A DNA stretch of 64,000 bases. Origin: Diadema setosum. Taxonomy: Eukaryota; Echinodermata; Echinoidea; Diadematoida; Diadematidae. Within the stretch, counting starts at the first letter, position 1; each line of letters starts with the position of its first letter. The DNA is taken from NCBI RefSeq assembly GCF_964275005.1, contig NC_092705.1, forward strand, positions 14,421,885 through 14,485,884, given 5' to 3'. The notes under the pieces were generated by a model. That model had not been told where the DNA came from. It saw only the letters and a program-made list of their open reading frames with translations, and did no database searches. Below are positions 11,101 to 21,040 of this stretch, piece after piece. A program made the position numbers and the translations under genes.

Positions 11101-14100
11101 TATAATCGCGACATGAAATTTTTGCCAACTTGAGCCGGCAGCATTTTTTCGTGGCATGAAATTTTCGCAAATTGCCACTAGAATTCAATGCATGTAATGT
11201 AAATAAGAACTTTCATGTGCATTTTAATTTCGTGAATCTTGGCTCTTGCGAAATTTGCTAAATTAAAGTGCATGTGAAAATTTCTGGTTTTACATTACGG
11301 GTAGTATCATTTGCCAAATATTATTGTTGTTGTTTTTTTAACATCATACCTTCAAATGCCACCTCCATGTACTTCCTCATCCCATGCATTTTTTTTTCTT
11401 TCTCTCTCTCTGTAGTTTTCTTGCCCATTATTCATCGTAAATTCATTCTCCCTATTGCATATAAAACATTTTGCCCCTAGCGGTTGGGTCCATACGTTGG
11501 CTGTATGCTACATGCAAATGATCTCATGCACCATGTGCAACATGTGGAGGTCAAGCAAGATCACACTTTCAATGTTGACTTGGGCACTTCCTGTAATGCA
11601 GAGTTACTGTGCAGCAGGCATGGGCAGAGCTTATATCTGGTAATCGCATGTAATTTTTCCCTTTTTATTATAACTAAAAATTGTCACTTCACATTAGAAA
11701 TGCATTTTCAGAGCTTATAACTTCATATTTCTTTTTCAAACGTGTAACAATTGCAGAGAAAATCTGCAAAACTAATGGTAATTTTGGAGATAGAGAAATA
11801 ATTCTCCATGTTTTCCGTGAACGATCGAATAGAGCTCGCGCTGTGCACCGGCACAGCGTTGTCAACACATTGTTACGGAAATTAAATAGCGCTGCCACTG
11901 TCGCGATGCAATAGGGAGAATTGCTTGCCTTCAAGCATGCTGAACTTGTCTGGCCTTCTCCACTTCATGCATCATTCAAACCTATCAATCTTCCCTTCAA
12001 CTCTTTGCTCATCGTGATTCCATCTAGTCTCCGCTTAAGGAACTGTCGTTTAACCCGAAGATTTACTGATGAGAAGTTATTCACCCAGCCCGATGGTGGA
12101 CTGTCAAACCAGCCTTGAAAAAAAAAAAGAAAGATAAGGAATTAAACATGCAAACGGTTTGTTGCATTGACCGGAATCTTTTTCATGTAATTTTTATTAT
12201 AGGAATAGGCCAAATTGAATTAAAAGAGATAACTTTTTAATTGGAATGTTTAACAATCTTTCTAGCCTGTCTATTCGCCCAAAACTTCATTCCCCTCCAC
12301 TCATTGCTGAGCCTTGTTTTGTTTTGTTCTTTCCTTGTTTTTTCCTCTTTTTTATTTCTAAATTTGTGTGTGTGGGTTTATTATTGTCACATACATTTAG
12401 TTCAGTGCATTCAGTGCGATCTTTTACTGGCCCCAGATAAGGAGGTCATGCCCAAACCTATTATATTGAAGTTGAAATCGTCTTGTTTGGAAACTAAAAT
12501 GATAGGCGAAAAATATAAAATCATTAGCTGCTTCTAGAGGACTACTGTAAAACGAGGAATTTTCGCATGCATTTTAATTTCACGAATTTCGCGAGCGCCA
12601 AGATTCACAAAATTAAAATGCACGCGAAAGTTCTTGTCCACGCTATATGCATTGAATGCCAGTGGCAGTTCGCGAAAATTTCATGCCACAAAAAAAGGCA
12701 GTCGGCTCCAATTCACGAAAAATTCATGCCGCAAATATATCGTGTTTTACAGTAGTTTCGATCATCAAGCTTTTATAGCCTTCCCCTTCTCACCCAGTGC
12801 CATGTCTATTTTCCCCAAAATGCAACTTGTATACTGTTTATGCCACAAATTTTGCAGGCTTTTTATTTTTGTGACTTTGGTGTGTTGGGTGCTATTTGCA
12901 AGTTTAACAAAACACTAAAAAAATTCTTCAGTCTGATCCTGACATGCATGCAACGTGCACACTCGTATTTCTCCATTCATTACACTACTCCACGATCGCG
13001 AATATAATCACCCGTGAAATTGTCAGGAAGTCGCGATTCATAAGAAGGTCACTCTCGCTAAATATGTGGCGGATACAGTATATCCAAATTGAATGTATGG
13101 ATGTCATAGATGATGACTGCCAGCGATGTATACATAAATGCAAATGATTTCTTCATCTAAAACCCATTGCTATTGTACCCATTACATCAGTGTTCCGTTC
13201 ATCACCCTCAACTGTTCTGATATAAAGATGCATCTCGCTTCCCAATGCTTTGATTGTTTTTATCTATCAGTGTTTATTTTCTGCTTTTTTTTCCCCTAAA
13301 GCTGATCTCCTGATTCTTCTAATCAAAATTCAACCACTTCCTGCAACATTTTTTACTCTTGTAGTTTTGTTCTTTCTTTTCTTGTCTCGCTGTGACATTT
13401 CAAGTGGCTTGCTTTGGGCCATTTCCGTCACCAGATCCTTCATAGAATTTCTGTTCTTTTTTACCATCACTTGTTTCATATTACATGATTATTCAATACA
13501 GATGCTAAAGAGTCTTGCAGCAGGCAAATTTTCAATCAAGAATTGTTATGTTGTGTGCAGAATATCTTTAATGTAGGAATCACCACTACCTCTACACTGT
13601 ACAAATTGGTTTACTCAACATTAGAAGAGCAGTGAACTCATTTCTGCTCATTTTTATGCCTCCATCATGAAGGGTAGCCGGAGGCATTATGTTTTTGTTT
13701 TGTTTTTTCAGTTGTTTTAATTAGCATCTGTTTGCCCAGGATGGTGAATATCACATTTTTCAGCTGTTAAAGATCATATCAGAAACCAAAATTGTGCTGT
13801 AATACTAACTTTATTTCATTTGTACTAAACTACCCTGTTCCTTTTATGTAGAAACTGGGTATTATTTCTTGTAAGGTACCCTAATGGCTTTCCCTTAGAT
13901 CCTCATTATTCCTGATTGCATATGAAGACTGTAGGACCCCCCCCCCCCCAAAAAAAAAAAAAAAAAAAAAAAAGGAAAAAGAAAGGGGAAAAAAAACATG
14001 ACATGATCCATGTCGCCCATGTGACAAGTTGTTGAATTGGCTTTGCTATTTTCTATTTTATTATTCTTGTCATTCTTAATAAGGATATGTTGGGTTGTTC

Positions 14101-17100
14101 TTACTTGAATGCATGGCTGCTTTGTAATCCAGTGCCATCCAATAGTCTACATGTGCATACATGTATTTGGACCCAGCAAGTTGCTTACTCTTTTTAACCA
14201 ACTGAGACTTGCCTGTATTCAGCCTGTGAGCCTAACACAGATAGTGCTAAGATATGATTTGAATGCTGCTTTTGCTGTAACTATGAATGCCTAATGAGCC
14301 CAAGTAGACTGCAGTTCTCTAGATCTGTTGCATGTTTAGTCCATTTGCTACGATTCTGTTTTGACCGCTTTGCTATATTGAGTGAATGATGAAAGCAGTA
14401 AACCTGGCTTGCATAGACTAATGATGTTGTTTGGCCTTTGACCCTTCCTCCTTTCTCTACATGCTGTCTGAAATATCATTATGCAATCCCTGCCCCGCCC
14501 CCCACCCTTACCCCCACCCCTTTGCAATAATCCCTTCTCTACTCATACGCTTCATGAACACTCCCTTTTCAATCTCCCCCCCCCCCCCTCTGTTTCTTTT
14601 CTCTCTCTTTTTTCCTCTCTCTTTTTTTTTTCTCTTTCCCCCACAACAACAAAATGATAAAAATTGCAAATACCCCATATCAACCCCTGCCCCCACCCTG
14701 CCCCCACCCTGCCCCCACCCCTACCCCCAACCTGCCTTGTCTGTGCCCCGCCCCCCTGCTTCGCATCATTCTTCAGGAATGACCCTAACGGACGATCGCG
14801 CAAGTATTGTGTCAGCCGAACACTTTACTTAACGGGTGAAAACAATGAGAGGTATTTTAAGCACACTCCGGTTCTATGTCAAATGCATTTGATAGAATAT
14901 GGCGTTTGCATGGTGTAAGATTTTTATATAGCAAAGTTGCATGATGCATGCTGGTTGGTTGTTTTGTGTTTGAATTGTCCCTGCCAAATTAGTGTATTTT
15001 GCGAGTGATTTTAGTTGTAGTTCATGGTAGAAGAATTAACTTATTTTTTTTGTGTGTGTTACTTGATAGTAATCCAGTATCATGTAAGGCAACAAAATCA
15101 TAATTTGTATATTAGTTTGAATTTCAGAGGTATTTTGGCTCTACTTTGGGACAGGAAGGTGTATTATACTGTCACAAACATTCATATTCTGGTTTTTTTT
15201 TTTATAATTTGATTTTAAGTCTGGTCCAATATGTGAGGATCACATTCATAATACATCATAGTTTTGCCAAGCCAAGAACTACAAGACTGTATTTCTTCTG
15301 CAGATGTCCTGAGATTTTAGTCAATGAGCTGTCAGCCTGAAATTTGCAGGAAAGTTCGGGAATATTCTTAAAGATGCTTGGGTCTTTGTGATATGAATCA
15401 AACTTTGTCAAAATCTGTTATACTTTGCATCATAAATCCTGTATAGTCTGTCTTCAGGTCTTTTTGATGGCCTCAACTTTACTGACAAATTCTCAGGAAA
15501 TTGATTGAACTCCTCAAAAATACAGCACATGAGGAAAGAGGAAGCAGGGACCAGAAAATCCATTCACACAAGCACTGGGCCTTAATCCTTTCCATCCTGA
15601 ATTCTGAAATGTCCATAGACTTAATATGGCAGCCACCAGGTTCCTTTACAGAACAGGTTAATACTTGAGAGATTATGAAAGCAAACATACAAGTACAGCA
15701 ATAACTACACTTTTAATAGTTAATCCTGTCAGTCCCAATTGGGTACCAGTTTGTGGATAATGTCAGTGGTATAAATGAGATGTTGCATTGATAGGGTTAA
15801 TAGGGATTAGTCATGGTGGACAGAGCTGCTATCATTCTAGGAATGATTTGGGGCCCTATTTCATAGAAAGTTGATATGATAGCAACTCTTGCTGGAATGG
15901 CAATGACAAGAATCCAGCCTCCTGATTGGCTGTTGCTATGGGAAGTTGCCCTTCCAGCAAGAGTTGCTATCCTAAACATCCTTTATGAAATGGGACCCTG
16001 ATCTCCTTGTGTGAATGGGCAATCACCTTCACAAACACTGCAGACGACTTCTTTTGTCCATGAAGGTGATGGCCTCAACTTGCAGAGCTATTTTTTACTC
16101 ACTTTCCCCATAATTCTCTCCTCCGTACCCCCTTACACATCTGTCAAAGTGGACTAGAATATATGTCAGACAAACCCACGTATGTGTAGCAATTAGTGCT
16201 CAAAAGAAATTGAAATGCATCAGGGATGAGAAGGATAATAGAACCTCTATTCATGATAATAATCAGCATTATGATACCTGTGCCCTCTGGCAAATGAAGT
16301 ACATGAATGGATATAAATACCAATCAATGAACATAACACAGTGAAGGAAATAAGGCATACACAGATCAAAAATAATTTGGTTAGTGATGTAACATTGTGC
16401 ATGTTGATGATACAGTTCTGTGAAAAATGACCTTTTCTGGGTGGAGAAGACATTGTCCAGTGAAAATTAGTAGAATGAGAAATTTTCTCCTTTACAACAC
16501 TGATTTCAAATATCACAGTGAACTACCCTTTCTTCCATGATATCTTAGATTAAAACCACAACTTGAATAGAACGCTGTTGATTTTGTTTAGTGACTACAA
16601 AGTAGTTGCATTTCATTCTTGTTATTGGGGCTGGAGGACAAGACTACATGAAAAATTGAAAAAATATATATATTTCAGCTCTCACTGTAGCCACAGTAAC
16701 TACATAAGAATGTTGCTCACCGTGTAACTCTGTGATCTGAGACTTTTTTTTTCTCAGTACAACTTGTACATTCAATTTGTGTTTGACGCAACCGATGAGC
16801 TCTTCAGCACTATTTCTCACCTCCATTCACTTTATATCCCATAAATGTCCTCAAGGAAAAAAGTTTTTAAAAAGTTTTTCACAGAAAATCAAGCTCTTGT
16901 GTTTGTGATGTCACAAATGATGTCACAAGTGATTTTTGAAGAATAAGTGCTCCCCTTAATTTCTTAATTTTCAAACTGAGGGACCACCAAATTCTGCCCG
17001 CATCGTAATAAAGTTGTTAAGTCTCATAGCACAAGGCAGTTATAAGACATGATATTTGCTTTCACATTTCTCTCTTGATGTGATTTTGTTTGTTTGTTTG

Positions 17101-18974
17101 TTTGTTTTTTCTGTCATGATTTTGGTCCATATTTCCATGGAAATAAGAAGAGAAAGAAGGAATCTCTGTACTTTATTCTAGATTATTGTATACCACAAAG
17201 TGCTTCACTACACCATTTCACCTATTAGAGGGTAGAGGGATAAGAAAAATATTTGCATTTTGTGCCTGATCATGTTCCGACTTTGCCATAACGTTTGTTT
17301 AATTATTATTTTCAATCACTACCACCACCAACACAGTCATCATTATTCTTATTGGGCAAATTAGTATGTGATGATCTTGAATGTGAATATGAGTGACCCA
17401 CATCTACAATATGTTGCATATGATCACCATTTCAGTCATATGAATATAATGACTGTGAATATATAGATATATTCATATATTTGTATATATTCATATTTAT
17501 GTGTACATGTGTATATACAGACATTTATGGGCATGAAGGTTTGCAGAGGAAAGTTATGTACCTTTAAACCTTTGATTTTATTTGTAGGGGACTTCTGGTG
17601 CTGGAGTAGCATTTGATGAATGTATCTGTATCAGAACTACTGGCCTGGCATGGGCCTCAAAAATACAAATTCTCCCAAAACCTTTCCTTTTCTTCATCTC
17701 AAAAATATAAAAGTTTTCAGTTTCTCTTGAATCAGTAAGTGATGGCACTGATTCTGAACCTTATTCCAGGACACTAATGGCAGTATTATTAAAGAATTCA
17801 CGCAAAACTTCTGAAAGCTTTTGTAATGCCCAGCTACTGAGAACCATATCATGTATGTCATAGCAAGGAGGTTTTATACATGGAGTTCCAACTGGCTGTA
17901 ATTTATTCAAACAGTTGTCAGATTTCTATTGATGTACAAAAGAATTCCACAGGTGCACTTGTGCCTTTGATGATCGATGTTCCAAGCCGCCGTCTTGCTG
18001 AGCAATCTGAAGATTCATTTTGAACATTATCATAATGTTGACCATATTTTGCTCATCTATTTATTAAATGAAATGAAATTTCACTTAATAATAAAGCATG
18101 TAAAACAACAGTCAATCCCGTTCAGAAATTTGCACAAAAGTGTAAATCAGAGCTGTATTATGTGAAAATGTTTAAAACTGTACCATTGTGGAAAGCTGGT
18201 TTTATCACTTTTCGACTCAATTTACCCAAATGAAACTAACATGTAATAATCTTCAAGTATAATTCTTTATTAATAGATATATCAGATTAGTGCTCGCGTA
18301 TGCCCAGTCGAGTAATTTTCATTTTCATTTCAGCATTTTTTCCTCAATTTCTGTTCGCGCATCCTCGTGTCTGTACTACCTACCTTTTATAAGAAGGGAT
18401 AGCGAAAAGTAATTACCATCACAAGACATATCTTCCTTTGAAAGTGGCTGGTGATTATGCAATGAGACATGAGTCAATTGTCTTCGTATCGGCGCGGCAG
18501 ATCCTGTTTGGCACATGCTTCAAATATTTTTGAGCGGCGGCTTCGAACATAGATCAAAGGGAATAACTCTGTTGTTACTCCATCTCTTCAACCTCCTTGG
18601 TCATAGTAAATGAATCACACTTATATTTATTTATTTTTTTTTTTTTTTTGCTGTTTTGAAGAGTTTTGCATGTCAGAAAAAAAAATAGAATGAAACGTGA
18701 GTCAACAACTCGACACTTGAGGTTTGGTGTTCTTTTGTTTGTTTGGTTTTTTTTTTATTCCTTTGGTGAGGGATTAGATTGTTTTCTGGCTTGCCCGTCA
18801 TCATGACAATAAACTGTGACTTCTCATCTGATTTGACCTCTGACCTTTCCCATCATGCATTGCAGTGGTACTGAGACTCAGCAGAAACTGGAGGAGGAGG
18901 ACGACGACCTCATATTTGAAGACTTTGCCCGGCTACGGCTCAAGGGGACGGAGGGCGACGGGACAGAGGCCTGA
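2070..18974 (+). CDS. Beta-arrestin (non-visual arrestin), 3' eight exons
   Basis: Arrestins bind phosphorylated, active G-protein-coupled receptors at the plasma membrane, block G-protein coupling and link receptors to clathrin/AP2 endocytosis and signalling. Eight exons join in phase to give 304 residues plus stop (915 nt). The usual family length is about 400-420, so roughly the first 110-120 residues are encoded left of the window. Visible motifs are the phosphate-sensor strand [12 protein letters not shown], the [17 protein letters not shown] strand, the gate-loop/polar-core segment [17 protein letters not shown] with both acidic residues, the clathrin box LINFD (window residues 263-267) and the AP2-binding tail [16 protein letters not shown] (281-296). 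Clathrin and AP2 motifs together indicate the beta (non-visual) class rather than a retinal arrestin. All introns are GT-AG. Join: 2070-2169, 3135-3298, 4593-4750, 5541-5693, 9267-9356, 9914-10011, 10946-10988, 18866-18974. Confidence 0.93.
3135..3298 (+). CDS. Arrestin exon b (phosphate sensor strand)
   Basis: The acceptor is TGTGTAG at 3134 and the donor GTGGGC at 3299. The exon encodes [19 protein letters not shown] followed by a linker into the C-domain, ending [10 protein letters not shown]. The arginine of VRLAIRKV is the conserved polar-core phosphate sensor of the family. Confidence 0.93.
3545..3592 (+). repeat. Short tandem duplication in arrestin intron
   Basis: ATAAGATTCTCAAATATAAT followed by TAAAG is present twice in direct succession, about 27 bp per unit. 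Confidence 0.8.
4207..4381. mobile_element. Short TA-type inverted-repeat element (family A)
   Basis: The left end TACTGTTAAACCAGAAACAT is inverted at the right end (AATTCTGGTTTTACAATG). Internal GCATGAAAC and CGCAAGTTTCATGC segments are shared with copies at 5732-5913, 11087-11295, 12543-12754 and 57489-57708. Confidence 0.6.
4593..4750 (+). CDS. Arrestin exon c (C-domain start)
   Basis: A long T-rich tract and AG at 4591-4592 precede [36 protein letters not shown] and [14 protein letters not shown]. The donor is GTGAGT at 4751. Two leftover bases pair with the first base of the next exon to give Glu. Confidence 0.94.
4761..4831 (+). repeat. 35-bp tandem duplication just after arrestin exon c
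   Basis: TTGTGTTTGTGCTGGTCCTG followed by TCATTTCTACTAGC is repeated once with a single A/G difference, starting about 10 bp inside the intron. Confidence 0.8.
4832..4990 (-). mobile_element. Possible SINE/LINE tail
   Basis: GATGATAATGATAATGATTA runs into ATAATTTGCATTTCCATGGC and a GCGCTATGTTG segment. This resembles the common short-element tail in which (ATA)n precedes a TTTGCATTTATATAGCGC-like box. No boundaries or target duplication are visible. Confidence 0.3.
5541..5693 (+). CDS. Arrestin exon d (gate loop)
   Basis: The acceptor is TTTTGCAG and the donor GTAAGG at 5694. The exon encodes [19 protein letters not shown], then [19 protein letters not shown] and [11 protein letters not shown]. 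The two aspartates of the DGKLKHED segment match the conserved polar-core and lariat-loop acidic residues. Confidence 0.94.
5732..5915. mobile_element. Family A element, right end degraded
   Basis: It starts TACTGTAAAACCAGAAATTT and contains AAAGTAAAATGCACGCAAAA, TGAGTGCCAGTCAGGGCAGT and ATTTCATGCCA, all shared with the intact copy at 12543-12754. It lacks a clear terminal TTTTACAGTA. Confidence 0.55.
6984..8048. mobile_element. 1.06-kb foldback (long-palindrome) element with TTAA ends
   Basis: The two halves are inverted copies over most of their length. AAAGATAATAAAAAGTTTTG GTACC at 6986 matches the inverse ending at 8046. TTACTCGCCCCAAAGTGCTC and GAGCACTTTGGGGCGAGTAA pair, as do CGAATTGATGACTGAATGTG and CACATTCAGTCATCAATTCG. 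The turn lies near 7465-7485. TTAA stands at each end, as piggyBac-type insertion would leave. No transposase is inside; apparent ORFs on both strands are mirror images of each other. Confidence 0.8.
8831..9208 (+). repeat. Three diverged tandem units (150-170 bp) before arrestin exon e
   Basis: GTTGACTCTCAGATCCCGTA, GCAACAAGAAAAA and CGTCTCATTTATTGTCCCAT recur at about 8848, 9013 and, shortened, 9160. Each unit starts with GCATATCC and ends with CTTGGCATCTGAC. The array stops about 60 bp before the exon e acceptor. Confidence 0.75.
9267..9356 (+). CDS. Arrestin exon e
   Basis: The acceptor is TTATTTCAG and the donor GTGAGT at 9357. The exon encodes [20 protein letters not shown] and then [10 protein letters not shown], matching the family pattern ILGIxVxYKVKVKLVVxxGG. 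Confidence 0.92.
9760..9866 (+). repeat. ATA/ATG trinucleotide and ATAACG microsatellite
   Basis: Imperfect (ATA)n, (ATG)n and (GATAAC)n runs lie about 50 bp upstream of arrestin exon f. Apparent poly-Asp/Asn and poly-Met/Ile ORFs here are artefacts of the repeat. Confidence 0.9.
9914..10011 (+). CDS. Arrestin exon f (end of C-domain, Pro/Thr linker)
   Basis: The acceptor is TTGTGCAG and the donor GTGAGT at 10012. The exon encodes [18 protein letters not shown] followed by a Pro/Thr-rich linker ([14 protein letters not shown]). It lacks the extra LLGDLASS-type insert found in one vertebrate beta-arrestin isoform. Confidence 0.92.
10241..10630. mobile_element. 390-bp palindromic MITE with TTAA ends
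   Basis: It starts TTAAAGGGATCATACAGTAT, then TGGTGGAG. It ends ACCAAAACTATACGATCCCT, then TTAA. Arms continue inward (AGAGCATACCGTTTTAAGAG against TCATAGAATTACATGCTCTT). It is homologous to 687-1106. Confidence 0.8.
10946..10988 (+). CDS. Arrestin exon g (clathrin box)
   Basis: This is a 43-nt exon with acceptor CGTGCAG and donor GTAAGT at 10989. It encodes [19 protein letters not shown] fits the clathrin-box consensus L-[LI]-[DEN]-[LF]-[DE]. Confidence 0.9.
11087..11295 (-). mobile_element. Family A element, inverted copy
   Basis: It contains CGTGGCATGAAATTTTCGCA, AATTGCCACTAGAATTCAAT, TGCATTTTAATTTCGTGAAT and the end AATTTCTGGTTTTAC, in the opposite orientation to 12543-12754. Confidence 0.6.
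11446..11925. mobile_element. 480-bp element with GCAATTCTCCCTAT-type ends (family C)
   Basis: The left end TTCTCCCTATTGCATA and right end TGCAATAGGGAGAATTGC are inverted. The body has CTAGCGGTTGGGTCCATACG, GTAATGCAGAGTTACTG, TTGTCACTTCACATTAGAAA and AGAGCTCGCGCTGTGCACCG, all shared with the copy at 26026-26693. Confidence 0.75.
12543..12754. mobile_element. 212-bp TA-type MITE, best copy of family A
   Basis: It starts TACTGTAAAACGAGGAATTT and ends CGTGTTTTACAGTA. Internally, AATTTCACGAATTTCGCGAG and GATTCACAAAATTAAAATGC form further inverted segments. This is the most intact of five copies in the window. Confidence 0.75.
12965..13080 (-). mobile_element. Partial family B element
   Basis: Read on the minus strand it starts TACTGTATCCGCCACATATT and contains GACAATTTCACGGGTG and GTAATGAATGGAGA, matching the start of the elements at 30672-30933 and 48799-49044. 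The other end is missing. Confidence 0.55.
13658..13700 (+). repeat. GCCTCC...GGAGGC hairpin, end of a dispersed repeat
   Basis: ATGCCTCCATCATGAAGGGT followed by AGCCGGAGGCATTATG forms a stem (TGCCTCC/GGAGGCA). I recognise this as similar to the end of a common marine-invertebrate dispersed repeat, with low certainty. Confidence 0.4.
13935..13990 (+). repeat. Poly-C / poly-A simple sequence
   Basis: A run of C runs directly into a run of about 23 A and then purine-rich sequence. Confidence 0.9.
14488..14757 (+). repeat. C/T-rich low-complexity tract with CCCTGCCCCCA repeats
   Basis: There are strings of CCCCACCC and a tandem CCCTGCCCCCA motif (three or four units near 14685-14725), with pyrimidine runs between. 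The minus strand is G-rich and could form G-quadruplexes. ORFs here are Pro- or Gly-rich artefacts. Confidence 0.75.
15593..15662. mobile_element. Possible 70-bp TTAA mini-element
   Basis: It begins TTAATCCTTTCCATCCTG and ends CAGAACAGGTTAA. This is a weak inverted pair with TTAA at both ends, similar in design to 15720-15800. Confidence 0.35.
15720..15800. mobile_element. 81-bp TTAA mini-element
   Basis: It begins TTAATCCTGTCAGTCCCAAT and ends GCATTGATAGGGTTAA. TTAA at both ends and a TTAA(T/C)CC-type terminus relate it to 769-861. Confidence 0.5.
15850..15999. mobile_element. 150-bp palindromic MITE
   Basis: GGGCCCTATTTCATAGAAAG and GATAGCAACTCTTGCTGGAA at the left pair with TTCCAGCAAGAGTTGCTATC and CTTTATGAAATGGGACCC at the right. 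The centre holds CTCCTGATTGGCTG. Confidence 0.8.
17440..17520 (+). repeat. AT-rich imperfect (ATAT/TTCATA) tract
   Basis: Alternating ATATAGATATATTCATATAT-type sequence is present. It is low-complexity only. Confidence 0.6.
18866..18974 (+). CDS. Arrestin terminal exon h (AP2-binding tail, stop TGA)
   Basis: The acceptor is GCATTGCAG. The exon encodes [36 protein letters not shown] and then TGA at 18972-18974. The acidic run plus FEDFARxRLKG is the conserved AP2-binding and C-tail activation motif. The segment between clathrin box and AP2 motif is longer than in vertebrate beta-arrestins. Confidence 0.95.
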
Positions 18975-20645
18975 ACAGCTCATCAAATTGGCAACACTCT
19001 GTTTTTGTTTTTTGTTTTTCTCTGGCTCCTGAAAAACAGATCTACCCCGCAGGCAGCTCTATTAGTCTCTGGAAACTTTGATCTGAATGTTTAAAGTGAC
19101 ATGACACACTATTGAGGAAAACAAATAGAAGAGGTCCATTATTTACTTGCTCTGATTTGGCTGAAAAATTTGGGCCCACTACTACTAGGGCTTGTTTGGA
19201 TGATCACTGTGAGATATGTTCCTACGCACCACTCAAGCGTTGTATAAAGTACAGTTGTATGATAATCTTAATATTCATTCTTGTTTCTATCTCTCTTTTT
19301 CTCTCTTATCTATTGTTTGTTGCACAGTTTCTCTGTTATTAAGCAAAAGGCTGGATTTTTCCCCCTCATTTTGTTTTTCTTCTTACATTAAAGAATCTTG
19401 CCTGTGTTGATGACATTCATGTAAACTGTGAAGATATTATCGGTGTTTTGTAATGACGTTAATCTGAGAACTCTTTAGAGGCTGCCAATATCAGTGGCTA
19501 TTCATCTTATAATCAGTCATCGATGGATAATCATGCGCTAGAAGAAGAAATAATGTCAGCATTTACGAACAATTTTTATTTCTGAATATATTGTGATGTC
19601 ATCTGTAGTCTGACAAGATATGAGAGTTGTTCGTTTTTATTTTTCGTTCTCAATTTACATAACGATGGAGCTTTACTGAATGAATGGTATACTGTGAGAG
19701 TTTATGGTTTGGAGCATTTTATGGAATTCTAGCGGTACCAGCAGGAATCTGTGCTGATAGTGGCCACCAGTTTGTGTGGCTTTTCTTTTATTAGAGAGCG
19801 GAGGAAGAAAAAATGTCCGGCATATGTCTGTGAATTCTCCATCCATTTGGCTAAAAGTCAAATAGTGGTGCAACAAATCAGTCGAGTGCTAGGTTAGGTC
19901 AAACGGATCACATATGATCATCGACTGTAGATACTCGGAATCATATCAACATGAGAGGTGCCAACACTTAACCTTTTTTTGTACCAAAGTCATATTGTGT
20001 AATACTTTGTGTAATACTAAACTCTGAATATCATTTATTATTACTATATTTCTTTACTCGCAGAGATGTGCACAAAGAAACCTTGTTCGTCTTCACTCCA
20101 AAGAGCCTTGGAACGTTTTGTTTTGGTACTACAAAGTCTTCTACATTTTGGATTCGAACAGGGTTTAAAAAACAAAAAAAGAAGAATTTTTGTCATCTAC
20201 CTTGGATATTAAAGTCTTTTACGGTGTTCTGTGTAGTAGGCAATGTGTGTTAAAATGCCACACAATTTAGTGCTTCTCCAGCTTTTAATTTCGATAGCCA
20301 AGAGCGAAGAAATAATTTTGCACCTTTATCAGTGAAAGGATTCCATGTGAAGTTTTATTGAATGCATACAGTCGCTCACTGGTAGTGTCCGCAAAAGATG
20401 TGTTGAATTGTATCGTATATTTACAAGGCGGTAAGTGCTGTGGTTTATTTTTCTCCGGGATTTTGAGGAGAAAATTCAAACTGCATGGCGGGGCATGCTC
20501 CATTTTTTTTTTTCTTTTTTGTTTGACAAGGGTTGAAGTTGTGTTGAATCTAACCAATTTCTGGCGAGCCAGAAGTTTCTTGAGCAAAAACAGAGGTTCT
20601 ATGGGAATATCTACTTGCTGCAAAATAAAGGCATAACCCATTGAT
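18975..20645 (+). other. Probable arrestin 3' UTR
   Basis: AT-rich, non-coding sequence follows the arrestin stop. An AATAAA hexamer at about 20624-20629 is a plausible poly(A) signal; others occur at about 25665 and 25962. The true 3' end cannot be fixed from sequence alone. Confidence 0.4.
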
Positions 20646-20989
20646 AGCTGAAAGATAATCTTTTATATTGGTACCTTGATTGTACTCTGGAAATTATCCC
20701 TTAGCGGTAAAAATTGGAAGAAAAAAAAAAAGAAGAAAATTGAATGTGATTATAGCTTCAGTGACTATATTTTGTATTTCTCTGCTTGATATTAAGATGA
20801 TGTACATAACTTTCTGTAACTAGATATTTGGTAGTGTGATAGTGGGAGAGATAGAAAGAATGTGAGAGAGGGCAATTACTTGCAGGTTGTAGCCTTAATT
20901 CAGGCTGTTAGACCGTTTCTGTTTGCGATGTTCAAGGCTCTGCCAAACGATTTTAACTGGTTTTCCCCTGAGTGGCTGAAGTGGAGAAA

Positions 20990-21040
20990 GAGAGAGAGAG
21001 AGAGAGAGAGAGTGAATGTGAGAGAATATGAGAGGAAAGT
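20990..21040 (+). repeat. (GA)n microsatellite
   Basis: A GAGAGA run of about 22 bp continues imperfectly. Confidence 0.9.

Larger units (their letters stand above)
10989..18865 (+). other. Large arrestin intron (7.9 kb), no gene seen
   Basis: The intron lies between the clathrin-box exon and the last exon. Apart from short repeats at 11087-11295, 11446-11925, 12543-12754, 12965-13080, 13660-13700, 15593-15800 and 15850-15999, and C-rich/poly-A simple sequence near 13935-13980 and 14470-14760, I see no conserved coding signal. The stretch 16000-18860 holds nothing I can name. Confidence 0.6.

Noticed and set aside
20285..20641. 118-codon minus-strand ORF
   Set aside because: It lies in the arrestin 3' UTR region, with no recognisable domain. 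Poly-Lys comes from a T/A-rich tract.
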